Made by a program: the position numbers and the translations under genes. From NCBI RefSeq assembly GCF_018129005.1, contig NZ_JAAEDL010000012.1, positions 97,992-161,991 on the forward strand: a DNA stretch of 64,000 nucleotides. The letters are read 5' to 3'. The DNA is from Neoroseomonas eburnea (GTDB taxonomy: Bacteria; Pseudomonadota; Alphaproteobacteria; Acetobacterales; Acetobacteraceae). Positions 41,159 to 50,576 of the stretch are shown here, in pieces (the stretch's first letter is position 1; each line of letters starts with the position of its first letter). The notes beneath the pieces are model-generated. The model did not search any database. It saw only the letters and a program-made list of their open reading frames with translations, and was not told the DNA's origin.

Positions 41159-42274
41159 CTACGCCTGCGCCAGGAAATCGCGCAGCAGCGCCACCGTCTC
41201 GGCCGCCTTCTCCTGCTGGACCCAATGCCCGGCACCGGGGACAAGGTGCGTGCCGCGCCAGTCGGCGCAGGCCTCGGTCTCCATCTTCCGCAGCGCGCCG
41301 GGCGCCTGCTGCACGCCCCAGTCCTGGCTGCCGGCGATGAAGCAGGCCGGTACCTCGATGCGCCGGCCGGCGAAGGCCTCCATCTCCATGTTCGTGCCGG
41401 CGAAGCGGGTGCGGTACCAGTTGAGCCCGCCCTGGAAGCCACTGCGCCCGTACTCCTGCGCATAGACGGCGAGTTCCTCCTCCGTGAGCCAGGGACACGC
41501 CGCGACCTGCTGCGGCGTCGGCATCGCATGCGCCACCGTCTGCGGCATCGTCTCCGCGATATCCATCACGTAGTAGGTCGGAAGCTTCGCCAGTTCCTCC
41601 GCCGTCCAGCCCTTCAGCGGGAAGACGTCGTTGCCCGTCCAGTCGCCGCTCTTGTGGTGGTAGTAGGCGCGGATGAAGGCGGGCAGCCCCTGCGGCGCCG
41701 CCATCAGGTCGCCGTTCGCCGCGCGCGTCGCGTAGTACCAATGGTAGTGCTTGCGCGGCCGCGGCAGCGCGGCGAGATCCTTCGCGATGTCCGACACCGG
41801 CGCCCTTTGCGCCGCGCCGATCGCCGGCGGGCCGGCGAAGGGCGCGCTCATCAGCGCGACGCGGCGGAACACGTCGGGCCGCACCAGGGCGCAATGCGCC
41901 GCGACGGGCGAGCCGAAATCATGGCCGATCACCGCATGCAGCCGGGCGATGCCGAGCGCGACGAGCAAGGCGAGCTGGTCGCGGATCAGGTTGAGCAGCG
42001 CGAAGGGCCTGAGGTCCGCGTCATAGGCGTCGTTCCAGCCCGTGGTGCGGCCGTAGCCGCGCTGGTCGGGGGCGATGACGTGGAACCCCGCCTCGGCCAG
42101 CGGCAGCATGACCCTGCGCCAGGAATAGGCGAGTTCCGGGAAGCCGTGCAGCAGCAGCACGGCGGGGCGGCCGGCCTCGCCGGCCTCCAGCACATGCATC
42201 GTCAGCCCGTTGATGCCCTCGACCATCCGCGATCGGATGCCGGCAGGCAGCGTGGCGTGGCGCAGCGGTTCCAT
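41159..42274 (-). CDS. alpha/beta hydrolase, epoxide hydrolase-like
   Basis: This 371-residue alpha/beta hydrolase shows the oxyanion motif LLLHGFPELAYSWR, the nucleophile elbow VIGHDFGSPVAAH with Asp as nucleophile (as in epoxide hydrolases and haloalkane dehalogenases), and the catalytic His in PGAGHWVQQE. The cap contains the two Tyr-bearing stretches typical of epoxide hydrolases (YHWYYATR, KLPTYYVMD). The Asp nucleophile argues against an esterase. It is divergent from an adenylate-forming ligase gene with 163 bases between the starts, and they may share a catabolic pathway. Confidence 0.87.
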   Translation of the reverse strand: MEPLRHATLPAGIRSRMVEGINGLTMHVLEAGEAGRPAVLLLHGFPELAYSWRRVMLPLAEAGFHVIAPDQRGYGRTTGWNDAYDADLRPFALLNLIRDQLALLVALGIARLHAVIGHDFGSPVAAHCALVRPDVFRRVALMSAPFAGPPAIGAAQRAPVSDIAKDLAALPRPRKHYHWYYATRAANGDLMAAPQGLPAFIRAYYHHKSGDWTGNDVFPLKGWTAEELAKLPTYYVMDIAETMPQTVAHAMPTPQQVAACPWLTEEELAVYAQEYGRSGFQGGLNWYRTRFAGTNMEMEAFAGRRIEVPACFIAGSQDWGVQQAPGALRKMETEACADWRGTHLVPGAGHWVQQEKAAETVALLRDFLAQA

Positions 42275-42437
42275 GGCGTGTCCTTCCCGTCCCGCACCAT
42301 CCGGCCCGCGAAGCGCGGCGGGATCAAGACCCTCTGCGTTCGGTGCGCCTGTCCCACGTGGCTCCGGCGCGCCTGGCGCCGCTCGCCTCCGGGCGGCCGG
42401 TTTGACGCCCGCGCCGCCGGCGCCGAACCTGCGCGCC

Positions 42438-43970
42438 ATGCGGGATGGAATCGCCTGGTCGAATGACCTGCTCACCCTCGCCGCGCGCTTCGGTGACCGC
42501 GTCGCGGTCACCGACGGCGTCGCGACGCTGTCCTATCAATCGCTCGCCGCGCGCGCCCATGCGCTTGGGCACAGGCTGCGGGTGGCGGGGCTCGCCCCCG
42601 GCGCGCCGGTGGCCTCGCTGGTGCCGAACGGCTGCGACGCGCCCTGGGTCAGCGCCGGCATCACCCTCGCCGGCGCCGCGGAGGTGCCGGTCAACGCGGC
42701 CTCCACCGATGCGGAACTCGGCTGGTTCGCCGAGCTGACCGGCTTCCACCGCATCCTCGCGCCGCAGGCGCAGGCCGCGCGCCTCGCCGCCCTCGGCTTC
42801 GAGCCCTGGCCGATCGAGGCCATCACGCCCGACCCCTCGCCCGCCGCGCTGCCGCCCGTCCCGGCGGAGGCCTGGGGCCGCATCCTCTTCACTTCCGGCA
42901 CCACCGGCCGGCCCAAGGGCATCGTGCACACCCATGGCGGGCGCTGGACGGCGCACCTGCTGCAGCGGGCCGTGCTGCCCTTCTCCCCCGGCGCGGGCGA
43001 CCGCGTGCTGCTGATGACGCCCTTCGTCCATGGCGCCTCCCTCATCGCCGCGGCCTGGCTCGAGCAGGGCGGGGAGGTGGTGCTGCAGGAGGGCGTGCGC
43101 GCAGAGCGCGTGGGTCCGATCCTGGAAGCCGGTCCGGCCGCCATCTTCGCCCCGCCCACCGTGCTCGCGAAGCTGCTCACGCTGTTCCCCGGCCGGCGCT
43201 TCGAAGGCGTGCGCTGCATCTTCACCGGCACCGCGACGCTGTCCCGCGAGCTCTGGCGCCGCGCGGCCGAAGCCTTCGGCCCGGTGGTGCGCGTCACCTA
43301 CGGCATGAGCGAGTGCTTCAACCCCATCACCGTGCTGGAAGCGCCCGATGTCGCGGCCGCGATGGCCGAGGCGGAGGACGGTCTCGGCGCCAATCTCGGC
43401 TGGCCGGCGCCGGGGGTCGAGATCGCCATCCGTGCCGAGGACGGCACGCCCCTGCCGACCGGCGAGCCCGGCGAGATCCACCTGCGCGCCCGCCACATGG
43501 CGGCCGGCACCATCACCGCGGCCGGCGTGGCGCTGCGCCCGCCGGGCGGTTGGCATCGTACGGGGGATCTCGGGGCGATCGATGCGCGCGGGCGGCTTCG
43601 CCTCTCCGGCCGGGCGGCGGATGTGATGAAGTCCGGCGGCTACCGCATCCATCCCGGCGAGATCGAAGCCGTGCTGGACGGCGCCGCGGGTGAGCGGGCG
43701 CTTTGCGTACTCGGCATCCCCTCGGATTACTGGGGGGAGGTGATCGTTGCGGTCGCCGAGGCCCCGCCGGAGGGCTGGGTGGCCGAGGCCGAGGCGCGCG
43801 TCGCGACGCTGGCGCGCCACAAGCGCCCGCGCGCCTGGCTCACCCTGCCGGAGCTGCCGCGCAACGCCCAGGGCAAGGTGGTCCGCGCCCGGGTGCGGGA
43901 GGCCGTCCTCGCCGCTCACGCGCTCGAGGACGGGCCGCATCCGAAGCTTGTTGCGCGGGCGCCGCAGTAG
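42438..43970 (+). CDS. class I adenylate-forming ligase (acyl/aryl-CoA ligase)
   Basis: This 510-residue enzyme activates a carboxylate with ATP. Motifs are ILFTSGTTGRPKGIVHTHG (P-loop), YGMSECFNPIT, RTGDLGAIDARGRLRLSGR, MKSGGYRIHPGEIE and LPRNAQGKVVR, with the C-terminal catalytic Lys. It is only distantly similar to the ligase at 1418-2920. The chosen ATG starts MRDGIAWSNDLLTLAARFG; further upstream the frame remains open but has a low-complexity Pro/Ala/Arg composition. It is likely cytosolic; substrate unknown. It follows a divergent epoxide hydrolase gene. Confidence 0.88.
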   Translation: MRDGIAWSNDLLTLAARFGDRVAVTDGVATLSYQSLAARAHALGHRLRVAGLAPGAPVASLVPNGCDAPWVSAGITLAGAAEVPVNAASTDAELGWFAELTGFHRILAPQAQAARLAALGFEPWPIEAITPDPSPAALPPVPAEAWGRILFTSGTTGRPKGIVHTHGGRWTAHLLQRAVLPFSPGAGDRVLLMTPFVHGASLIAAAWLEQGGEVVLQEGVRAERVGPILEAGPAAIFAPPTVLAKLLTLFPGRRFEGVRCIFTGTATLSRELWRRAAEAFGPVVRVTYGMSECFNPITVLEAPDVAAAMAEAEDGLGANLGWPAPGVEIAIRAEDGTPLPTGEPGEIHLRARHMAAGTITAAGVALRPPGGWHRTGDLGAIDARGRLRLSGRAADVMKSGGYRIHPGEIEAVLDGAAGERALCVLGIPSDYWGEVIVAVAEAPPEGWVAEAEARVATLARHKRPRAWLTLPELPRNAQGKVVRARVREAVLAAHALEDGPHPKLVARAPQ

Positions 43971-44062
43971 CCTGCCGGAGCGCTGCGCGGGGCGTCATCG
44001 CGCTTGCCCCCGCGCGCGTCCGGCGGAATGATCCGCCCCGACGCAATTCCGGGGGAATAGGC

Positions 44063-44536
44063 ATGTTTTCGAGACGTCTGCTGGCCGGCGCGGCGCTGCT
44101 CGCGGTGGTCGGCACCGGCGGTGTGGCGGCGCAGAACTACAATCTGCGCCCGTCCTTCGGCACGGTGAACCTGCGCTTCAACTTCGCACCCGACCCCTTC
44201 GTCGTGAACGTGACGGCGGGCGGCACGATCCCGGCCGAACGCATCGGCGGTCCCGGCTGTGTCGGCTCCATCGCGCAGCCGCCCGATGTGCGGCTGAACT
44301 ACCAGGCGGGTGGCGGGCTGCCGCTCTACCTCGCCGCGCAGTCGCGCTACGACGTCACGCTGGTGGTGAACCTGCCCAATGGGCAGTGGGTGTGCAATGA
44401 CGACCTCATCGGCACCAACCCCGGCCTGATCTTCCCCCAGCCGATGTCCGGCCAGTACGATATCTGGATCGGCCACTACGATCGCGGCCGCGGCGTGCCG
44501 ACGCAGCTGCTGATCTCCGAAGTGCCGCCGCGCTGA
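44063..44536 (+). CDS. small exported beta-rich protein of unknown function
   Basis: This 157-residue protein begins with a clear signal peptide (MFSRRLLAGAALLAVVGTGG, cleavage probably after VAAQ). The mature part is beta-rich with two Cys that could form a disulfide (GGPGCVGSI and GQWVCNDD). The end FPQPMSGQYDIWIGHYDRG followed by LLISEVPP resembles the C-terminal strand pattern of pre-peptidase-like beta-sandwich domains that are common as stand-alone periplasmic proteins in Acetobacteraceae and relatives. Function is unknown. It lies between a CoA-ligase gene and a Bug receptor gene, and a GC-rich hairpin follows its stop. Confidence 0.75.
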   Translation: MFSRRLLAGAALLAVVGTGGVAAQNYNLRPSFGTVNLRFNFAPDPFVVNVTAGGTIPAERIGGPGCVGSIAQPPDVRLNYQAGGGLPLYLAAQSRYDVTLVVNLPNGQWVCNDDLIGTNPGLIFPQPMSGQYDIWIGHYDRGRGVPTQLLISEVPPR

Positions 44537-44543
44537 GGCGCCC

Positions 44544-44569
44544 GTGGGGCCGGGACGGACCGGCCCCGC
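44544..44569 (+). terminator. GC-rich hairpin after small exported protein gene
   Basis: Arms GTGGGGCCGG (44544-44553) and CCGGCCCCGC (44560-44569) pair over 10 bases (one G-T) around a GACGGA loop, 8 bases after the stop. No T-run follows, so rho-independent termination is possible but not certain. Confidence 0.55.
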
Positions 44570-44690
44570 GCGGCGACGCCGCCGCTCCGGGCGGACACCG
44601 GGCACCGACCCTTGCGGCAAGCCGCGCGGCATGCTGAGTCGCGGCAAGGGCGGTGCGCCAACGGTGCCGCCGTGGGGAAGGAATGTCCTG

Positions 44691-45668
44691 ATGCGGAAGG
44701 CTCTCAGCCTCGCGCTTGCACTTGCCGCCTGCTGCCTGCCCGGCCTCGCCGCGGCGCAGTCCCAGGCGCCCTGGCCCAACCGTCCGATCCGCCTGGTGAT
44801 CCCCTGGCCGCCAGGCCAGGCGACCGATCTCGCCGGCCGCGTCATGGCGCAGCACCTGCAGGAACGCCTGGGCGTGGCGGTGGTGCCGGAGAACCGCGCC
44901 GGCGCCGGCGGCACCATCGGCACCGACGCCGTCGCGAAGGCGGCGCCGGATGGCTACACCATCCTGGCCGCCTCCTCCGGTCCGGTGACCATCGCGCCGC
45001 TGCTGCAGCGCGTGCCCTTCGACCCGGAGCGCGACCTGGCGCCGGTCGCGATGATCGGCATCTCGCCCTACCTGCTGGTGGTGAAGCCGGACTTCCCCGC
45101 GCGCACCACACAGGAGTTCATCGCGCTGCTGCGCGCCCGGCCGGGGCAGTATGCGTTCGGATCCTCCGGCACGGCGGCGACCGCGCACCTGATCGCCGAG
45201 GCCTTCAACGCCCGTGCCCGGGTGGAAGCGCTGCACGTGCCGTTCCCGGGCAGCGCGCCTTCCATGACGGCGCTGATCGGCGGACAGATCCAATACAGCA
45301 TCGAGACGCTGGCGGCGACCAACCCGCTGGTCCGGCAGGGCAACCTGCGCGCGCTCGGCATCTCGCTCGCCTCCGGCAGTTCCCTGGCGCCGGGCGTGCA
45401 GCCCTTTGCGCAGGTGCCTGGCATGGAGGGATTCGACGCCGGCGCCTGGCTCGGGATCATGGTGCCGACGGGCACGCCGCGCCCGATCATCGAACGCCTG
45501 GCCGCCGAGGTCGCGAACGGCGTCGCCGCGCCCGCCGTGCGCAGCCGCATCGAGAGCATCAGCGTGGAGCCCGTGGCACGTGGCACGGATGATTTCGCCA
45601 CCTACCTGCGCGGCCAGCGCGAGCTGTTCCAGGGCATCATCCGCAGCGCCAATATCCGGGTCGACTGA
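44691..45668 (+). CDS. Bug/TctC-family solute receptor
   Basis: This 325-residue protein is a second Bug receptor. It has a signal peptide (MRKALSLALALAACCLPGLA, cleavage after AAAQ), then the family start IRLVIPWPPGQATDLAGRV, VVPENRAGAGGTIGTD, and VPFPGSAPSMTALIGGQI. The start ATG was chosen because upstream in-frame codons are Arg/Gly-rich. GGGAAGGAA precedes it. It should bind a carboxylate in the periplasm; no tctAB genes adjoin, so it is another orphan receptor. It converges on the UbiH-family gene. Confidence 0.93.
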   Translation: MRKALSLALALAACCLPGLAAAQSQAPWPNRPIRLVIPWPPGQATDLAGRVMAQHLQERLGVAVVPENRAGAGGTIGTDAVAKAAPDGYTILAASSGPVTIAPLLQRVPFDPERDLAPVAMIGISPYLLVVKPDFPARTTQEFIALLRARPGQYAFGSSGTAATAHLIAEAFNARARVEALHVPFPGSAPSMTALIGGQIQYSIETLAATNPLVRQGNLRALGISLASGSSLAPGVQPFAQVPGMEGFDAGAWLGIMVPTGTPRPIIERLAAEVANGVAAPAVRSRIESISVEPVARGTDDFATYLRGQRELFQGIIRSANIRVD

Positions 45669-45839
45669 AGCGGCTTGCGTTTGCGCCAGTTCGCGGCAAG
45701 CGCTCCGGCGGCCTTCCGCGAGCATGCTCGTCCGATCGGGCGGGGACGCCGGATCGGGAACCGCCCCGACGCGGATCGCTCAAGGCGGGGCGCCGGTGCC
45801 TGCTGCGCGAGGGTGCGCGGAAAGGAAGACCTTCCGCGC

Positions 45840-45903
45840 GGCCGGTTTACGGACCCGCAGCCTGCCCGCGGCCGGGCGCGAAACCGGGACGTTGAAACCG
45901 GCC
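45840..45903. terminator. possible bidirectional stem-loop between convergent genes
   Basis: Arms GGCCGGTTT (45840-45848) and AAACCGGCC (45895-45903) are perfect 9-base inverted repeats enclosing an inner GCCCG/CGGGC hairpin. They lie in the 254-base gap between the converging Bug and UbiH-family genes, 20 bases beyond the latter's stop. The T and A residues at the inner arm ends make a weak two-way terminator possible. Confidence 0.4.
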
Positions 45904-45922
45904 GGCAGAAGGCTGGCCGTGA

Positions 45923-47176
45923 TCACCCCGGCGGCGCCAGGCCCCGCCCGGCGGCCAATCCCGTCGCGCCGCCAATCCCCATGGCCCGCCTGGCAAAGAA
46001 CCGCTTGAGCCCCGGCAGCCGGTCCACCGCGGCGATGCCCAGGCGGCGCGCCAGGCGCACCGGCGGCAGGCGACAGGTGAAGAGCCGCTCCAGCGCATGG
46101 GTCGCGCCCAGCATCACCAGGCTGTCGGGGCGCCTTGCCGCCTGGTAGCGAGCCAGCACCTGCGGGGCGCCGGGGTCCTCGCCGGCCTTCACCGCCGCGA
46201 TCACCTGCTCCGCCAGGGCGGCGACATCGCGGAAGCCGAGATTCAGCCCCTGCCCCGCGATGGGATGGATGCCATGTGCCGCATCCCCCACCAGCGCCAG
46301 CCGCTCCGCCGTGTAGCGGGCCGCATGCATCGCTGTCAGGGGATAGGACCAGCGCCGCCCGATCGGCCGGACGCCGCCGAGGTGGTCCCCGAGCCGCGCC
46401 GCGATCTGCCGGCCATAGGCGGCATCCTCCATCGCCAGCGCCGCCCTGGCGATCGCCGCGCGCTCGGTCCAGACGATCGCGCTCACATGGGGATGGCCCG
46501 GGATGCCGTTCATGGGCAATTGCGCGAAGGGACCGTGCGGCAGGAACTGCTCGATCGCGATGTTGTGGTGCGGCCTGTCATGGGCGATAGCGCCGACGAT
46601 CCCGAGGCAATGGTAGTCGAGCCGCGCGGCGGGGATGCCCGCCTGCCGGCGCAGCGGAGAATTCCGTCCTTCCGCCCCCACCACGAGGCGCGCGCGGATC
46701 TCCTCGCCGGTGGACAGGCCGAGCACCACGCCGTCCGGCCCGCGCGCGACCTCCGCCCGGGCCGGCGCGAAGACGGCGAGATTCGGCAGATGCGGCAGGC
46801 CGGCATTCAGCGCGACCCGAAGCGAGCGGGCCTCGACCATCCAGCCGAAGGGTTCCTCCCCCAGATCCGCGTGGTCGAAATGCAGCGAGAGCGGCGAGGC
46901 CGCCTCCCCCGGCCGACCATCGGCGACGCGGATGCCGAGGATCGGGCATGGCGCCTCGGGCAGCCTGTCCCACACCCCCGCCGAGGCGAGCAGCCGCTGC
47001 GAGGTCAGCGCGATGGCATAGGCTCGCCCGTCGAAGGCCGGCAGTTCCATGGGCGGCAGCGGCGCGGCGTCGACCGCGGCGACGCGCAGCCCTGCGGCCG
47101 CGAGCGACGCGGCCAGGGTGGCGCCGACCGGGCCGGCACCGACAACGCAGATATCGACCTCGATGGGCGTGCTCAT
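45923..47176 (-). CDS. UbiH/UbiF/Coq6-family FAD-dependent hydroxylase
   Basis: This 417-residue flavoprotein monooxygenase shows the N-terminal dinucleotide motif ICVVGAGPVGATLAASLA, the second FAD motif RLALVGDAAHGIHPIAGQGL followed by NLGFRDVAAL, and LVVGAEGRNSPLR in place of the usual LVVGADGRxS (Asp to Glu). This matches the ubiquinone-biosynthesis hydroxylase family, which hydroxylates the quinone ring using O2 and NAD(P)H. Which ring position is used cannot be told. It is divergent from glnK, with a 183-base gap. A role in respiration would fit the bc1 and bd genes in this window. Confidence 0.88.
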   Translation of the reverse strand: MSTPIEVDICVVGAGPVGATLAASLAAAGLRVAAVDAAPLPPMELPAFDGRAYAIALTSQRLLASAGVWDRLPEAPCPILGIRVADGRPGEAASPLSLHFDHADLGEEPFGWMVEARSLRVALNAGLPHLPNLAVFAPARAEVARGPDGVVLGLSTGEEIRARLVVGAEGRNSPLRRQAGIPAARLDYHCLGIVGAIAHDRPHHNIAIEQFLPHGPFAQLPMNGIPGHPHVSAIVWTERAAIARAALAMEDAAYGRQIAARLGDHLGGVRPIGRRWSYPLTAMHAARYTAERLALVGDAAHGIHPIAGQGLNLGFRDVAALAEQVIAAVKAGEDPGAPQVLARYQAARRPDSLVMLGATHALERLFTCRLPPVRLARRLGIAAVDRLPGLKRFFARRAMGIGGATGLAAGRGLAPPG

Positions 47177-47197
47177 TCCCGCAATCTAGGCGCGTAA

Positions 47198-47698
<501 letters not shown>

Positions 47699-47715
47699 GG
47701 CAGCGTCCCATGATC

Positions 47716-47725
47716 GGAAAGGAAG
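47716..47725 (+). promoter_or_regulatory. ribosome-binding site deciding the amtB start
   Basis: GGAAAGGAAG ends 8 bases before a GTG at 47734. The upstream in-frame ATG at 47710 has no such site, and adding its residues would put a charged stretch before the signal peptide. The GTG is therefore the likelier start. Confidence 0.65.
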
Positions 47726-47733
47726 AATCGACA

Positions 47734-49068
47734 GTGAAGCGCATGCTCGCGCGCTGCGGCCTGGCCGCGGCCACCCTGATGCTGGCGGCGGCCCCGGCGC
47801 TGGCGGACGATCCCAAGGTGGACACCGGCGACGCCGCCTGGATGCTGACCTCGACGGCCCTGGTGCTGATGATGACGGTGCCGGGCGTGGCGCTCTTCTA
47901 CGCGGGCATGGTCCGCAAGAAGAACGTTCTCGCCACCATGATGCAGTCCTTCTTCATCACGGCGCTGGTCACGGTGCTGTGGATGGTGGCGGGCTACTCG
48001 ATCGCCTTCGGCGAGGGCGGCGCCTACTACGGCGACATGTCGCGCCTGCTGCTTTCGGGCATCACCGAGAGCTGGGACAAGCCCTTCACGCTCGGCACGG
48101 GCGATTCGGCGGTGGCCTTTACCATCCCCGAATCCGTCTTCCTGATGTTCCAGATGACCTTCGCGATCATCACCGCCGCGCTGATCACCGGCGCCATCGC
48201 GGACCGCATGAAGTTCTCGGCGCTGGTGCTGTTCATCACGCTGTGGACGCTGCTGGTCTACTCGCCGATCGCGCACTGGGTCTGGCATCCGAACGGCTGG
48301 CTCTTCGCCCTCGGCGCGCTCGACTTCGCGGGCGGCACGGTGGTGCACATCAACGCCGGCGTGGCCGGCCTGGTGGCGGCGCTCGTCCTCGGCAAGCGCA
48401 TCGGCTACGGCACCGAGAACATGTCGCCGTTCAACCTCGGGCTCGCCGTGATCGGCGCCTCCCTGCTGTGGGTGGGCTGGTTCGGCTTCAACGCCGGCTC
48501 GGCAGGCTCCTCGGGCGGCGGCCGCGCGGGCATGGCCATGCTGGTGACGCAGATCGCGGCCGGCGGCGCCGTGCTCTCCTGGACCTTCGCGGAATGGATA
48601 ATCAAGGGGAAGCCCTCCGTGCTCGGTGCCATTTCCGGCGCGGTGGCGGGTCTGGTCGCCATCACCCCGGCGGCGGGCTTCGTGCTGCCGGGCTCGGCAC
48701 TGATCATCGGCGTGGTGGCGGGCCTCGCCGGCCTGTGGGGCGCGACGGCGCTCAAGCATGCGCTCGGCTATGACGACAGCCTGGACGCCTTCGGCGTGCA
48801 CGGCATCTGCGGCATCGTCGGGGCGCTGCTGGTGGGCTTCCTGGCCTACGGGCCGCTCTCGGCGACCACGGCGGCGCCGGATGGCTCGGGCGGCAGCATG
48901 GAGCAGTTCATCAAGCAGGCTTACGCGGTCGGCGCGACGCTGATCTTCACCGCGGTCGGCACCTTCATCCTGCTCAAGGTGGTCGATGTCATCATCGGCC
49001 TGCGCGTGAGCGAGGAGGAGGAGCGCGAGGGCCTCGACGTGACCCTGCACGGGGAACGACTCAACTGA
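47734..49068 (+). CDS. amtB: ammonium transporter AmtB
   Basis: This roughly 444-residue protein is a member of the Amt/Mep/Rh family. An N-terminal signal peptide (RMLARCGLAAATLMLAAAPA, cleavage near ALAD) precedes eleven expected membrane helices. The first helix region VLMMTVPGVALFYAGMVRKK and FAGGTVVHINAGVAGLVAAL (first pore His) and DAFGVHGICGIVGALL (second pore His) are typical. It conducts ammonia/ammonium in the cytoplasmic membrane and is regulated by GlnK. The GTG start at 47734 is preferred; ATG at 47743 or at 47710 are alternatives. A hairpin with a GCAA loop follows the stop. Confidence 0.95.
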   Translation: MKRMLARCGLAAATLMLAAAPALADDPKVDTGDAAWMLTSTALVLMMTVPGVALFYAGMVRKKNVLATMMQSFFITALVTVLWMVAGYSIAFGEGGAYYGDMSRLLLSGITESWDKPFTLGTGDSAVAFTIPESVFLMFQMTFAIITAALITGAIADRMKFSALVLFITLWTLLVYSPIAHWVWHPNGWLFALGALDFAGGTVVHINAGVAGLVAALVLGKRIGYGTENMSPFNLGLAVIGASLLWVGWFGFNAGSAGSSGGGRAGMAMLVTQIAAGGAVLSWTFAEWIIKGKPSVLGAISGAVAGLVAITPAAGFVLPGSALIIGVVAGLAGLWGATALKHALGYDDSLDAFGVHGICGIVGALLVGFLAYGPLSATTAAPDGSGGSMEQFIKQAYAVGATLIFTAVGTFILLKVVDVIIGLRVSEEEEREGLDVTLHGERLN

Positions 49069-49095
49069 TCTGCCGGATACGGCGGGGGACGGCGA

Positions 49096-49123
49096 CGGGC
49101 GCGGGGGGCAACCTCCGCGCCCG
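49096..49123 (+). terminator. terminator hairpin of glnK-amtB
   Basis: Arms 49096-49107 (CGGGCGCGGGGG) and 49112-49123 (CCTCCGCGCCCG) pair over 12 bases, with one G-T, around a GCAA loop of the stable GNRA class. It begins 27 bases after the amtB stop and is followed by a T-containing stretch (CTGCTTCT). Confidence 0.72.
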
Positions 49124-49222
49124 CTGCTTCTGGAGGCGCTGCCCGATCAGGCCGCCGGAACGGAACGACGCGGCGGGTCCGGCACCTCGCGCACCGAAGG
49201 CGGCACGCCGGCCGGGCCGGCA

Positions 49223-50257
49223 TCAGCCGCGCAGCAGGTTGCCCTTCCGCGCGAGATAGTCGCGCACCGCCACATCCGTCATCCGCGCGGCCAGGAGGTA
49301 CCACTCCTTGTCCTCGCGCCGTCGCTCGATCCACTTCCCCGCGACATCCTTCAGGTCCTCGACGATCGACAGCGCCTCCCCCAGCACCGGCACGTAGTGC
49401 AGGGGCTTCGCGACCCAGCCCGCGACCTCGAAGGCGTCCTCCACGCGCTCGGCCGAGGCCGCGCTCCGGTGGCTCTCCTGCATGGCGCGCAGCAGGGCGA
49501 CCTGGCCTTCCTCGGCATGGGCGGCCGCAATCGCCTCCCGCACCCTTGCCGCGTAGCGGTTCACTGCCTTGTCGCGGCGTATGGCCATCAGCGATTCGGC
49601 ATCCGGCGGCGCGAAGTTCAGCAGGCCGGCGGCGAAATCGTCGCCCTGCAGGACCTGGCCGCGCAACTGCGGGAGATCGAACGGAAGGGGAACCCGCTGC
49701 GCCTCGAGGACGCGCACCACGTCCTGCAGCAAGGCCAGGTCGTCCTCGGCCAGGACGAGGAAGGCCCCGCCTTCCTGCGCCGCGCGGATCTGCAGGAAGA
49801 GGCGGCACAGGAAGTGATGGCTGATCCCTTCCTTGCAGGCGTCGAGATGCTCCTCGATCTGCGCGCGCGCCTCCGCGTCGAACTGGCTCAGATCCAGGTA
49901 GCGCAGGTTGTCGGTCGAGGCCGGTGAGAGCTGGCCGGAGCGGAGCAGGAAGCGGGAGAGCAGGTCCGCACCGTCATCCCATTCCCGGCCACCCCAGTCC
50001 GTGTGCACGAGGCCGAGCGCCAGGCCGCTGAGCGCGCCCGGCTCGCCGCTGCCCGAGAAGCCCCAGTCGATGGATGGCACCAGCGTCTCGTTCGCGAGCG
50101 CGACGAAGGTGGCGGTACGGTCGAAATAGGCCTTCGGGAGCTTCCGGTTGAGACAGACGTAGTAGCGGTGCGTGGTGCCGTTCCGCTGCGGATAGACGGC
50201 AGCGTCGAAGCTCCGGACGAGCGCCGTCTCGAAGCGGCCGCCGAGGATGATCCGCAT
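49223..50257 (-). CDS. hypothetical protein of unknown function
   Basis: This 344-residue protein is not recognised. It begins MRIILGGRFETALVRSFDAA; in-frame sequence upstream of this ATG is Arg- and Ala-rich and looks non-coding. Visible stretches are HRYYVCLNRKLPKAYF, LVPSIDWGFSGSGEPG, a helical middle with HHFLCRLFLQIRAAQEGGAF, and a C-terminal helix pair around KPLHYVPVLGEALSIVEDLK and KWIERRREDKEWYLLAARM. No signal peptide or sure membrane helix is seen. Base composition and codon use resemble the neighbours, so it is a real gene. It stands alone between amtB and the pet operon. Confidence 0.7.
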   Translation of the reverse strand: MRIILGGRFETALVRSFDAAVYPQRNGTTHRYYVCLNRKLPKAYFDRTATFVALANETLVPSIDWGFSGSGEPGALSGLALGLVHTDWGGREWDDGADLLSRFLLRSGQLSPASTDNLRYLDLSQFDAEARAQIEEHLDACKEGISHHFLCRLFLQIRAAQEGGAFLVLAEDDLALLQDVVRVLEAQRVPLPFDLPQLRGQVLQGDDFAAGLLNFAPPDAESLMAIRRDKAVNRYAARVREAIAAAHAEEGQVALLRAMQESHRSAASAERVEDAFEVAGWVAKPLHYVPVLGEALSIVEDLKDVAGKWIERRREDKEWYLLAARMTDVAVRDYLARKGNLLRG

Positions 50258-50576
50258 GCTGGCCCCGCCATGCCGAACACGGCGGAGCATAGGCGGCGAT
50301 ACAGGCTGCCTGCACCATCGGAATGGTCGTCGCGCGGCAGCTTGAGGCAGCGGTGCTGCGTTGCCGCGACCGTCACATGCGCGTGACGGCGCCGAACCGC
50401 GCCGGGAACCAGCCATCGGCAGGGCGCGGCGCCATCGGCGGGCGGCATGCGCCGGGGTCTTGCCGGAACTGCCGGCAGCCATCGCGCGCGCACGGCTCCG
50501 AAGGCGCGAAAAAGGCCGGGCGCCCTGCGGCACCCGGCCCTTTTCGCTGCGTCGTCCCGGAAACCGGGGGCACCCG
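50258..50576. other. intergenic region between hypothetical gene and petC
   Basis: This 319-base gap holds the promoter region of the leftward hypothetical gene and, near its right end, the strong pet operon terminator. A CTGCCGGCAG palindrome lies close to the terminator. No other feature was recognised. Confidence 0.5.
50506..50547 (-). terminator. intrinsic terminator of petABC
   Basis: Arms 50506-50520 (GCGAAAAAGGCCGGG) and 50533-50547 (CCCGGCCCTTTTCGC) pair over 14 of 15 positions with a 12-base loop. On the transcribed minus strand the stem ends in CCTTTTTCGC, so a T-run is present. It begins 29 bases after the petC stop, a textbook position. Confidence 0.88.
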
